Part shown: piece by piece, positions 13,479-22,489 of the stretch
Position numbering within the stretch: position 1 is the stretch's first letter
How the letters are laid out: each line of letters starts with the position of its first letter
NCBI GenBank assembly: GCA_028713055.1
Contig: JAQTOX010000004.1
Span: 1 to 47,509, forward strand
Reading direction: 5' to 3'
Source of the DNA: Methylococcales bacterium
Lineage (GTDB): Bacteria > Pseudomonadota > Gammaproteobacteria > Methylococcales > Methylomonadaceae
DNA: 47,509 nt
Notes under the pieces: generated by a model
What the model was told of the DNA's origin: nothing
Database searches by the model: none
Seen by the model: the letters and a program-made list of their open reading frames with translations, nothing else
Program-made: the position numbers and the translations under genes

Positions 13479-14012
13479 TTAAAGATTAATACCTAGTACC
13501 CACCCGATTGTTCCGCTGCAACTACCTTCATCAATTTGAACTTTCGCATACACTACGCTACTCATCTCTTGTTTGTCCAAGACCGTTACATTCGTCCCGA
13601 CAGGAAATTTACGACACTCTTCGGTTTTATTTTCATCGTCATCAAACGCAGAGATTGCGCCTGGTGAGGATACAAGACGAACAGTAAGAATCTCGCCTCC
13701 TTCTGCAGCATTCGGGCTTTTTAGAGTATATTTTTGACCTGCAGCTAAACTTTTCGATTCTGCTTTCTTCAAAATTTCATTATTTCCACCCAATCCCAAT
13801 GCTAACAACGTAACAACAATTACACCTACACCACCAACAATGCCATAAAACATTTTCGCATTACTTTCTTTCAATGCCATTGCAGAAGCTAACGCACCAG
13901 CAAGCGGATTTACTTTTGGTTCTGTAGTAACCGCTTCAACCTTGTCGACTTCCAAAGAAGCTGTTTCGGCAGCTGGAGTTTCAACTGTTTCATTCAAATT
14001 TGCTTCACTCAT
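13479..14012 (-). CDS. Single-pass membrane protein with SH3-like domain
   Basis: A 177-residue protein. Residues 1-50 are acidic and low in complexity, rich in Glu, Thr and Ala. One membrane helix lies at about 55-76 (MFYGIVGGVGVIVVTLLALG). The outer part, residues about 85-177, has the beta-strand pattern of an SH3b-like domain (GTNVTVLDKQEMSSVVYAKV, ending GTIGWVLG) with two cysteines (EECRKF, EGSCSG) that could form a disulfide. It probably faces the periplasm. I do not recognise a named family. No terminator is seen before the tRNA promoter. Confidence 0.6.
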   Translation of the reverse strand: MSEANLNETVETPAAETASLEVDKVEAVTTEPKVNPLAGALASAMALKESNAKMFYGIVGGVGVIVVTLLALGLGGNNEILKKAESKSLAAGQKYTLKSPNAAEGGEILTVRLVSSPGAISAFDDDENKTEECRKFPVGTNVTVLDKQEMSSVVYAKVQIDEGSCSGTIGWVLGINL

Positions 14013-14087
14013 CGTATCCTCACTTTTTTATTTTTGATTGTTATTATTTCAAGCCGCCCATTTAGGCGTGAAAGCATTTTACCTGGA

Positions 14088-14879
14088 TTAACCCTTGCGC
14101 GTCATCATTCCTTTCGACGGATTATAACCAACAATCGCCGCCGCCATAAATATCAAAAATGCCCCCGCTGTATAAATAAATGCAAACGAATTAAATTGTC
14201 CATACAGTGCGAAACGTATCAATTCTACCGCTTGTGAAAATGGATTGTATTTCGCCAACAAATATAAAAACTCACTCGACTCTTTCATTTTCCACAATGG
14301 GTATAACGCCGTAGACATAAAAAACAGTGGAAAAATTACAAAATTCATGACACCCGCAAAATTTTCGAGTTGCTTAATAAATGACGACAACAAAAGTCCT
14401 AACGCGCCAAGCATCAAGCCCGACAAAATTAGTGGAAAAATCACCCACAAATAACCTTCCAATGGCGCACGAATATCGTATCCCCACGCAATCGCTAAAA
14501 AGATATACGCCTGTAAAATCGAAACGCCTGTGCCTGCCAATAATTTACTCAACAATAAAAACCAACGTGGCAACGGACTCACGAGCAAAATTCGCATACT
14601 GCCCATTTCACGGTCATAAACCATAGACAACGAGCTTTGCATTCCGTTAAACAATTGAATCATACCAATCAAACCAGGCGTGATATAAACTTCATACAAA
14701 ATATACGTTTCATAAGGCGGCGTAATCGCCAGTCCTAAAGCCGCTCGAAAACCAGCTGCAAAAACGAATAACCACACCAATGGACGGACTAACGCCGAAA
14801 TAAACCGTTCACGTTGTGTTACAAAGCGACTTAACTCGCGTCCCACAATTCCCATCATCGCTCGCCAATAATGAATCAT
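14088..14879 (-). CDS. ABC-2 type permease, PedC-like (PQQ alcohol-oxidation associated)
   Basis: A 263-residue inner-membrane permease with about six hydrophobic segments. Conserved stretches (PPYETYILYEVYITPGLIGM, FNGMQSSLSMVYDREMGSMR, then SPLPRWFLLL and QLENFAGVMNFVIFP) match the permease subunit that in many methylotrophs and pseudomonads sits with PQQ-dependent alcohol dehydrogenase systems. Its ATPase partner is not in the window. The ATG overlaps the stop of the Hsp70-family gene by four bases, so the two are coupled. Substrate unknown. Family assignment rests on remembered sequence similarity. Confidence 0.75.
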   Translation of the reverse strand: MIHYWRAMMGIVGRELSRFVTQRERFISALVRPLVWLFVFAAGFRAALGLAITPPYETYILYEVYITPGLIGMIQLFNGMQSSLSMVYDREMGSMRILLVSPLPRWFLLLSKLLAGTGVSILQAYIFLAIAWGYDIRAPLEGYLWVIFPLILSGLMLGALGLLLSSFIKQLENFAGVMNFVIFPLFFMSTALYPLWKMKESSEFLYLLAKYNPFSQAVELIRFALYGQFNSFAFIYTAGAFLIFMAAAIVGYNPSKGMMTRKG

Positions 14880-17623
14880 TCGAGCTCCATTGAAACCAGT
14901 TTCAATCCTGACGGCAACGCTTCACCGAAAATTTGTTTTTCTTCTTTTTCGCTAAGTTCTTTAACTTGTTCGACCATTTCTAACCATGACACAGGTGCTT
15001 TGCTAAGTTTTAATTTATCTAAAACTTGCACACGCATTGCATCGCTAATATCACGCGCTCTATCGCCACTCATTCGAGCCATTAACGTGGCAGCAAAACC
15101 AATTTGAGGTGTTTTTTTCCAATCTTCATTGAGTAATTTCAATAACCAATTCTCAACCGTTTCAGCTGAAACAACGTTATGACTGCTGCCATGAAACGGA
15201 ATCCGTGCGCCGATTCGTCCAACTGCCCACCACGTTTGATTGGATTCGCTAGCTTTTTCTAATCGTTTTAATAACCAATCGCCAAGTTGGATTTTTTTCT
15301 GCACGGGTAAACGTTCTAAAACTGCCGACAATCGTACAATGTCATCGTAACTGCGAATTTTGAGCTGTTTTGCAACACCTGGCTGCCGAGCAGCTGCAGG
15401 GTCAATGTATTTTGAAATATCAGTAAAAATCGTTTCTTGCGCTATCGCTGACAAACCGCCTGCAATGCGTCGCCATAACGTCCACCATTCTGCCCACAAT
15501 GCACTTTCATTGACGAATTGAATGCCCTGAGGATAAATTTTCCACAATTGTTCCACGCGCCAATCATCCAACGGATAACCAAAACCTGGGCGTAAACAAT
15601 AGCCAATTAAATTAAACCAAACGCGCTCATGTGATTCGCTACGACGGCGATATTTTTCCCCTTCTAATAACGTGTTAAAAAACGTTCGCAAAAGCGGCGA
15701 ATTCCATTCACTTCTATCCAAGCCCGTCATTTTTTCTAAATCGGCACGCAGATTTTTCACCGCTTTCGGGTCAATTTGTTTAGATTTTGCGCCAAAAATA
15801 TCACTGATTTTTTCACACAGCACAGGCAAATTCTTTGGTAATTCATCAGACGTATTTACCGTTGTTGCGCCACGTCGTAATTGAAATTCTACGTCCCAAC
15901 GTTTTTTAGGATTCTCAATCGACACACATTGAATTTTTAGCGTTCCGACCTCGGTTTGCATCACGGCTAATTCAACCAAAACTTCGCTGCTTGAATCGCT
16001 ATCAAACGCCACAGCAAGTGGTGGCAAAGAATGAAAATCGTCCGTAATTTCGACAATATCGCCTGACTTAAAAATACTGTCACCAATCGTCGAAGCCAAA
16101 TGAAAACGAACAGGCGTTCCTAATCGCAACGAAAAACGATGATTTTTCAAAATAATTTCTTCACCTTCTTCACTACCTCGCGGCAGAATACAAATGCCTT
16201 GAGATAATTCGGCTTCATTCGTATCAATCAACAGAAAATAACTTCGTGCCGCGCCACCACCAATTTTTAATTTTTTCTCACGACGTGCTAACGCATAACT
16301 TACCGCACCAAACGCGACTGCTAATTCTGGATGCTGATTTTCTAAAAGGATAGGCGGTTTTTCACGCCACGAACTGAGTAAACCAATCACACGTTGCGTA
16401 ATGGGTTGACTACGAAACACACCGCCATTTAATAACAACGCATCGGGAACCATCGAATCGATTTGCAAAGCGTCTTGCGCGGCGTGTTCATGAAGTTTTA
16501 AAAATCCTGCAATATGCTTACTCACAGCGGGTTCGGCAGCATACGGCAAACCAAATTCCACTACGCCGTTACGTTTTTTATCGGGTAATTCGTTCAATTT
16601 TGATAATGGGAAAAAACCATCAAGTGCAATAGTTTTGACTTCATCACGAGTTAACGTCGCAGAGCGTGTACCACCAAATAATTTTGAACCACTAGAAAGT
16701 AATGTGACTTTGACGGACTTAGGCGCATCTTCGACAAGCAAACGTTCTTTGGCTTGGCGACATTGTTCGAGCAATTGAGACAATTCGGCGGCAGATAAAC
16801 GTTTTTCGTTATTAGTTAATCGTGATTCCAAGGTATGCGCTAACGCTAAATCTAAATTATCGCCGCCCAACATCAAATGATCACCGACACCGATTCGGGT
16901 TAATTTCGGTTCTTTTTCACCTGCTTCGACTTTGATAAGCGTTAAATCAGTCGTGCCGCCGCCTACATCGCAAACCAGTAGCAAATGCACGTCGGCGAGT
17001 TTTTCTTTTAATTGTCCAGCGTTGCAACGCAACCAGTCATAACAAACAGCTTGGGGTTCTTCGAGCAAACGGATATTTTGTAAACCCGCAATTTTGGCGG
17101 CTTCCAACGTCAACGAACGTGCGCCTTCATCAAAAGACGCGGGGACAGTAATGACAACATCTTGCTGTTCAAGTGGCGCGTCAGGAAATTGATGCAACCA
17201 AACGGTGCGAACATGGGCGAGATAACTCGCACTGGCTTCTAACGGCGAAACTTTCAACACGTCATCACTTGCACCCCACGGTAAAATTGCTGCACTTGGG
17301 TCAACAGATGGATGCGATAACCAACTTTTCGCGCTAGTCACAAAACGCCCTTTGGTTTTTGCCCCTAAACCCCGAGCGGCTTCGCCTAAAACAGCATTGT
17401 CATTTGCGGTAAAAGCTAAATTATTCGCCGCAATTTCGCCCTCAGCTGGATGATAACGAACCGATGGCAAAAGTGGACACGCGGCAACTTGTCCCACATC
17501 AACCAACTGTTCAATGGGAAATAATTGAATGTTTTGTGCAGTCGCAACGTGAGCATAAGCAACAACCGTATGCGTTGTGCCTAAATCGATACCGACTAAA
17601 AATTGAGATTGTTTTGTTTTCAC
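14876..17623 (-). CDS. Large Hsp70-family protein with C-terminal extension
   Basis: A 915-residue Hsp70-like ATPase. The nucleotide-binding domain begins VGIDLGTTHTVVAYAH, with the phosphate 2 loop at LLVCDVGGGTTDLTLIKV and a further motif LLEEPQAVCYDWL. Residues about 500-600 correspond to a short substrate-binding-like beta region. The last 300 residues are a helical extension of the type called DUF3731 in DnaK-related proteins, not the lid of DnaK. It is therefore not the housekeeping DnaK. Overlap with the permease gene suggests a shared task, perhaps assembly of a membrane or periplasmic oxidation system, which is inference. Confidence 0.8.
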   Translation of the reverse strand: MKTKQSQFLVGIDLGTTHTVVAYAHVATAQNIQLFPIEQLVDVGQVAACPLLPSVRYHPAEGEIAANNLAFTANDNAVLGEAARGLGAKTKGRFVTSAKSWLSHPSVDPSAAILPWGASDDVLKVSPLEASASYLAHVRTVWLHQFPDAPLEQQDVVITVPASFDEGARSLTLEAAKIAGLQNIRLLEEPQAVCYDWLRCNAGQLKEKLADVHLLLVCDVGGGTTDLTLIKVEAGEKEPKLTRIGVGDHLMLGGDNLDLALAHTLESRLTNNEKRLSAAELSQLLEQCRQAKERLLVEDAPKSVKVTLLSSGSKLFGGTRSATLTRDEVKTIALDGFFPLSKLNELPDKKRNGVVEFGLPYAAEPAVSKHIAGFLKLHEHAAQDALQIDSMVPDALLLNGGVFRSQPITQRVIGLLSSWREKPPILLENQHPELAVAFGAVSYALARREKKLKIGGGAARSYFLLIDTNEAELSQGICILPRGSEEGEEIILKNHRFSLRLGTPVRFHLASTIGDSIFKSGDIVEITDDFHSLPPLAVAFDSDSSSEVLVELAVMQTEVGTLKIQCVSIENPKKRWDVEFQLRRGATTVNTSDELPKNLPVLCEKISDIFGAKSKQIDPKAVKNLRADLEKMTGLDRSEWNSPLLRTFFNTLLEGEKYRRRSESHERVWFNLIGYCLRPGFGYPLDDWRVEQLWKIYPQGIQFVNESALWAEWWTLWRRIAGGLSAIAQETIFTDISKYIDPAAARQPGVAKQLKIRSYDDIVRLSAVLERLPVQKKIQLGDWLLKRLEKASESNQTWWAVGRIGARIPFHGSSHNVVSAETVENWLLKLLNEDWKKTPQIGFAATLMARMSGDRARDISDAMRVQVLDKLKLSKAPVSWLEMVEQVKELSEKEEKQIFGEALPSGLKLVSMELE

Positions 17624-17684
17624 GGGTTTTCGTTTGAAAAAAAATGGAAAAGAAGCTGTGCAGTCTATCGTAAATTCAAAGTTT

Positions 17685-18215
17685 TCAAGGCAACAAATAC
17701 TGATTTTTCAAACTCACATAATGCTCTGCCGAATAACGCAGAAATTCTTTTTCAGTTTCGGTCAATGCCCGACTTTGTTTTGCAGGTGAACCCACGTACA
17801 AATAACCGCTTTCAAGTTTTTTATTGGGTGGTACTAATGACCCCGCCCCCAACATCACATAATCTTCCAAAATTGCATCGTCCATCACAATCGCACCGAT
17901 ACCAATCAAACAATAATCCCCAACAGTGCAACCGTGAAGCACTGCACGATGTCCAATAGTTACGCCCTGCCCTATTTTTAATGGATGCCCACGTTCTGAA
18001 AATTTTCCTTGATGTGAAACGTGTAAAATCGCACCGTCTTGAACATTCGTATTTTCGCCAATCGTGATTTTTTCAACATCGCCCCGCACTACGGCGGTTG
18101 GAAAAACTGAAACGTTATCGCTTAACGTCACCGCGCCAATTACAATTGCACTTTCGTCGATGTACACATTCATACCGAGTTGTGGCGTTTCATTATTAAA
18201 ATTCCGGATGGTCAT
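17685..18215 (-). CDS. Gamma-carbonic-anhydrase-like hexapeptide-repeat protein (YrdA type)
   Basis: A 176-residue left-handed beta-helix protein. The hexapeptide pattern runs from about residue 15 to 140 (IDESAIVIGAVTLSDNVSVF, IGENTNVQDGAILHV, VTIGHRAVLHGCTVGDYCLI). The zinc-ligand histidines of the gamma class are present (ILHVSH and GHRAVLHG). I chose the ATG at 18215, which has GAGGAAAC upstream; a longer frame starts 90 bases earlier without a site. The family binds zinc or iron as a trimer; activity in YrdA-type members is often low or unproven. It is transcribed away from gmk. Confidence 0.85.
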   Translation of the reverse strand: MTIRNFNNETPQLGMNVYIDESAIVIGAVTLSDNVSVFPTAVVRGDVEKITIGENTNVQDGAILHVSHQGKFSERGHPLKIGQGVTIGHRAVLHGCTVGDYCLIGIGAIVMDDAILEDYVMLGAGSLVPPNKKLESGYLYVGSPAKQSRALTETEKEFLRYSAEHYVSLKNQYLLP

Positions 18216-18231
18216 GTTGTTTCCTCTTTGA

Positions 18232-18906
<675 letters not shown>

Positions 18907-18913
18907 ACACCCG

Positions 18914-18948
18914 TGCCGCATTAAAAATTTAATAATGCGGCATTTTTT
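18914..18948 (+). terminator. Terminator of gmk
   Basis: TGCCGCATTA pairs with TAATGCGGCA (10 base pairs), followed by TTTTTT. It lies between the convergent gmk and metalloprotease genes. Confidence 0.85.
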
Positions 18949-18951
18949 ATT

Positions 18952-20340
18952 TTAGGCAGTGGCAGAGAAAAAAGAACCCGAATCCTTTTGAAGTAAATCA
19001 CCATTTGTCGTATTTACTGACAATTGTGTTAAAAAATCTTGTAAATTTACCTGCGGAGATGGGGTTGTTCCTCCTAGCGAGTCGACAAGATTACTAAAAT
19101 CTGTTTGTAACACACTATTTTTCCCACTGTCATTATTCAATGAACTCATTAAGTTTTGTAAGTTAGTCGTCGGATTACTATACGCGATTTGTACTTTTGA
19201 CGGTGCAGGTGATGCACCCGTCACGGTAATTCCCATATCTTCAAGCATCGCAATATCTAACGCAGAAATCTTTCTAACTTCACCTTTACCTATTGATTCC
19301 GCCATTAAATCATTTGGTATGGCAACATGGTAATAAGCCGACCCCGCCCCTGAACTTGAAGGCGATAGCGGTACGGGATTACCCGCATTCGCCGTTTCAG
19401 CATGATGACCCACAAATGTAGGTATGGTATCTGGTGTTGTTACCAATGAATCATACGTTGTGGTTAAAGCAGCAGTCGCATTCCCACCTAAATTGCCCGT
19501 AAATGCTAAACCGTGCAAAATTTCATGCGTAAGAATGCTTGTTAAATCATATTTGTCAGGAGTCGGCGAACCACTGAATGACATTTGATCAAGCGAGGCT
19601 AGATTGATACGGAGCGTTGCGTCCGGTACATCGGGATAAAAATTGACTCCATGAATTGAATCAGTAACAAACGTGGTATCGGCATTCGCACCATTTTGAC
19701 TGCTTGTACTCGTCAAAAGTGAAGAATTTGTTTCGGCTAATTTGTTAGGATCGGCAGTTTCAGTGAGAACTTTTAAATCAAAAACGACTTTTGAGCTGAT
19801 GTATTGACCGATATTGTCCAGAGCCGTTTTGACGTTTGCTTCTACATTGGCAAGATTATCGCCTAAATCTGCCTGACTAAAATCAACGGTATATTTAAAA
19901 TTCGTTCCACCCGAAATTTTAGTTGGTGGCACTGTGCTATTCCCGGTAGATGCTATATTGTCAGCAATTTCCACTGACGACGTTACTGTGCCACTTTCAG
20001 CAGATGGCGTATTAGCAGCATTAGTTGATACGGATTGACCGCCATCTTGTAATGCTTTATATAAATCTTGTACGAAGACTTGTAATGCTTCAGTTGCATT
20101 TGATGATGGAGCGTTACCATCCATAGATGCGCCAGTTCCCACATCGGATGTATTCAAGCCTAAACCTTGTAGCGATTGAAGGACGCTCTGCACAAATGAT
20201 TCACTGTTGCTACTGACACTCGAAGGCTCAGGACTAACATTGTTATCAACATTATTATCTGTTTGCACTGGCATATTAGCATTTGCAACTTTTAGAACTT
20301 GATACCCCGTTGGCGATGAATTGATTGTATAAACTGACAT
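18952..20340 (-). CDS. Putative secreted zinc metalloprotease without a signal peptide
   Basis: A 462-residue acidic protein, rich in Ser, Thr, Asn and Gly. The zinc motif is HEILHGLAFTGNLGG (residues about 266-280), in the HExxH form with a following Gly as in metzincin-like families. The later ISALDIAMLEDMGI is typical of secreted M10-like or related peptidases with a DUF-type catalytic domain. No N-terminal signal is seen. Low-complexity ends and no cysteines fit type I secretion, though no RTX repeats are present. The gene stands alone between a terminator and its own upstream region. Substrate unknown. Confidence 0.65.
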   Translation of the reverse strand: MSVYTINSSPTGYQVLKVANANMPVQTDNNVDNNVSPEPSSVSSNSESFVQSVLQSLQGLGLNTSDVGTGASMDGNAPSSNATEALQVFVQDLYKALQDGGQSVSTNAANTPSAESGTVTSSVEIADNIASTGNSTVPPTKISGGTNFKYTVDFSQADLGDNLANVEANVKTALDNIGQYISSKVVFDLKVLTETADPNKLAETNSSLLTSTSSQNGANADTTFVTDSIHGVNFYPDVPDATLRINLASLDQMSFSGSPTPDKYDLTSILTHEILHGLAFTGNLGGNATAALTTTYDSLVTTPDTIPTFVGHHAETANAGNPVPLSPSSSGAGSAYYHVAIPNDLMAESIGKGEVRKISALDIAMLEDMGITVTGASPAPSKVQIAYSNPTTNLQNLMSSLNNDSGKNSVLQTDFSNLVDSLGGTTPSPQVNLQDFLTQLSVNTTNGDLLQKDSGSFFSATA

Positions 20341-20590
20341 GATTATTTATCTCGTGGTTGATTGTTTGTTGTCGGAGTTATCGTAAATTTCAAAAAAACA
20401 TCCGCCCCCGCTATCGGCATAAATTGTGAAAACTATAATTCATAGGATCGAGGTTGTAAAAAGGCATAACGGAGCTTTGGAAATCGAAACATTTAGCCCA
20501 TTCGTTTCAACATTCGCCAGCAATCACAATCGGTTTTAATCCATGATTTTTTCTCTTATACTTGTACCCTCATTTAACGAAGGAGTTTTT
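20341..20590. other. Intergenic region upstream of the mtdB-like genes
   Basis: No gene is visible. A TATAAT sequence is at 20434-20439, but no convincing -35 box is at the right distance. The ribosome site AAGGAG lies at the right end, 5 bases before the mtdB-like start. Promoters for both divergent genes must be here. Confidence 0.4.
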
Positions 20591-21508
20591 ATGGAAAAGC
20601 CATTTATTTTACACATGCTTACCACCGCAAAAAATTTAAGCCCGTTTGATGTCAATATGGCAATGGACGCGGGTTGGGTTTCTGCAATTCCATATACCAA
20701 TATCGAAGCCAGCGAAATTCAAGGATTAGTACAAGATGCAATTTTTTCGCGTAGTGCTAAAAATTTGAAACGTACGAGTATTTTCATCGGTGGACGCGAT
20801 ACGAAACAAGCGATGGATATGTTAAAAATCGCCAAACGTTCGATGATTCCGCCGTTTGAAGTATCTGTTTTTGCAGATCCAAGTGGCGCGTTTACCACGG
20901 CGGCGGCGATGGTTGCTGTCATTGAGCGCGAATTAAAAGTGAAATTTAACACAACACTTGAAGGCAAAAATATTTTGGCGTTGGGTGGCACAGGTCCTGT
21001 CGGTCAAGCCGCAGCGGTTATTGCAGCAAAAGCAGGCGCGAATGTACGAATTATTGGTCGTCAATTAGAAAAAGCGCAACATATTGCAGATTTGTGCAAT
21101 AACGAATTTGGTGAAGGGAAAATTAACATCACTGCGGGCGCGGATGCCGATAAAGCCGAATACATTAAAACAGCGGACGTAGTTTTTGCGACAGGTGCGG
21201 CGGGTATCGAATTATTAAGTGCGGAATTGATTGCCTCTGCTACACAGTTAAAAGTCGCTGCCGATGTCAACGCCGTTCCACCCGCAGGTATTGCAGGCAT
21301 TGATGCGTTTCATGATGGTGTAGCTATCGAAAGTTCAATCAGTGGCGCAGTCGGTATCGGCGCATTGGCAATTGGTAACGTGAAATATCAAACGCAAAAC
21401 TTATTATTAAAACGCATGATTCATAGCGCGAAACCAGTGTATTTGCATTTTGAACACGCTTTTGAAGTTGCACGTGAATATATCCAGTCTTCTAAAGTGT
21501 CGTCTTAA
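20591..21508 (+). CDS. mtdB: Methylene-tetrahydromethanopterin dehydrogenase, MtdB-like paralogue 1
   Basis: A 305-residue NAD(P)-dependent enzyme oxidising methylene-H4MPT to methenyl-H4MPT in formaldehyde oxidation. The start at 20591 has AAGGAG upstream and gives the family start (FILHMLTTAKNLSPFDVNMA). The core shows QDAIFSRS, FADPSGAFTTAAAMVAVIER, the Rossmann loop GGTGPVGQAAAVIA and the conserved C-terminal DVNAVPPAGIAGI and GALAIGNVKYQTQ. It is followed after 11 bases by a second paralogue, so the two form an operon. The cofactor (NAD or NADP) cannot be read with certainty. Either copy could also be MtdC-like. Confidence 0.85.
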   Translation: MEKPFILHMLTTAKNLSPFDVNMAMDAGWVSAIPYTNIEASEIQGLVQDAIFSRSAKNLKRTSIFIGGRDTKQAMDMLKIAKRSMIPPFEVSVFADPSGAFTTAAAMVAVIERELKVKFNTTLEGKNILALGGTGPVGQAAAVIAAKAGANVRIIGRQLEKAQHIADLCNNEFGEGKINITAGADADKAEYIKTADVVFATGAAGIELLSAELIASATQLKVAADVNAVPPAGIAGIDAFHDGVAIESSISGAVGIGALAIGNVKYQTQNLLLKRMIHSAKPVYLHFEHAFEVAREYIQSSKVSS

Positions 21509-21519
21509 TCGGGAATGTT

Positions 21520-22422
21520 ATGAAACGCAGTATTCTCCACATGCTTGACCCCATGCCTAATAATAGCCCTTTCGACATTAACATGGCGTTAGACGCGGGT
21601 TTTGAAGTTTTGATGCCGTATAACAATGTAAAATTAGAAAGCGTGCATAATTTGACGCAAGATGCAGTTTTTTCACGTAGCCCCGCTGGTTTGAAACGTA
21701 CTGGATTATTTATTGGGGGTCGAAATTTAGGCTTGGCAATCGATATGTTTAAAGCCGCAAAACAAGCAATGGTGCCACCGTTTGCGATTTCAGTATTTGC
21801 TGATCCGAGCGGCGCATTCACCACAGCGGCGGCATTAGTAGCCTGCGTTGAGCGAGAGTTGAAGATAAAACATGGCAAAGAATTAGCAGGTTGCAAAGCA
21901 GTTGTTTTCGGTGGCACAGGACCTGTTGGGATTGCGACGGGAATTATTGCGTCATTGGCTGGGGCGGACACGACTATTGTAGATCATTTATATTTAGAAA
22001 CTGCCGCCGATACTGCGTCACTCTACAATCGTCGTTTTGGTTGTACTTTGAAAGCGGCTGTTGCCAGTTTTGATAAAGATAAAATTGAATTATTGAAAGA
22101 TGTAGATGTGATTTTCTGCACCGCAAAAGCAGGGATTCAAGTATTAAATGCCACGATTTTAAAAGAAGTTACACAATTAAAAGTCGCTGGTGATGTCAAC
22201 GCAGTGCCACCTGCTGGGATTGAAGGGATTGATCGTGGCGATTCTGGTACACCACTTATTCATGCAACACATTGTAATGCGGTTGGTGTTGGTGCATTGG
22301 CAATTGGTAATGTGAAATATCAAGTTCAACACGCTCTATTAGCGTCGATGTTAGAAACTGAAAAACCAGTGTATTTAGATTTTCGTGATGCGTTTGCTAA
22401 AGCGCAGGAAATTTTGAAATAA
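21520..22422 (+). CDS. mtdB: Methylene-tetrahydromethanopterin dehydrogenase, MtdB-like paralogue 2
   Basis: A 300-residue homologue of the preceding gene with all the same motifs: SILHMLDPMPNNSPFDINMA, FADPSGAFTTAAALVACVER, GGTGPVGIATGIIA, DVNAVPPAGIEGI and GALAIGNVKYQVQ. Its opening is closer to the classical MtdB start than the first copy. The two proteins differ at many positions, mainly in residues about 150-200 after the Rossmann loop, where cofactor choice is decided, so they are an old duplication and may use different cofactors. A strong hairpin follows. Confidence 0.85.
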   Translation: MKRSILHMLDPMPNNSPFDINMALDAGFEVLMPYNNVKLESVHNLTQDAVFSRSPAGLKRTGLFIGGRNLGLAIDMFKAAKQAMVPPFAISVFADPSGAFTTAAALVACVERELKIKHGKELAGCKAVVFGGTGPVGIATGIIASLAGADTTIVDHLYLETAADTASLYNRRFGCTLKAAVASFDKDKIELLKDVDVIFCTAKAGIQVLNATILKEVTQLKVAGDVNAVPPAGIEGIDRGDSGTPLIHATHCNAVGVGALAIGNVKYQVQHALLASMLETEKPVYLDFRDAFAKAQEILK

Positions 22423-22437
22423 CCAAATCCTATAATG

Positions 22438-22462
22438 CGGATTGCGTTAATCACGCAATCCG
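22438..22462 (+). other. Stem-loop after the mtdB-like operon
   Basis: CGGATTGCG pairs perfectly with CGCAATCCG around TTAATCA. No T-run follows on either strand, so it may stop exonucleases or act as a rho-aided end between convergent genes. Confidence 0.5.
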
Positions 22463-22489
22463 AATCACAAAAATCACGCCCAAAAAATT

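Noticed and set aside
14876-17623. Housekeeping dnaK
   Set aside because: It is too long, lacks the DnaK lid and is not next to dnaJ or grpE; it belongs to a special Hsp70 group.
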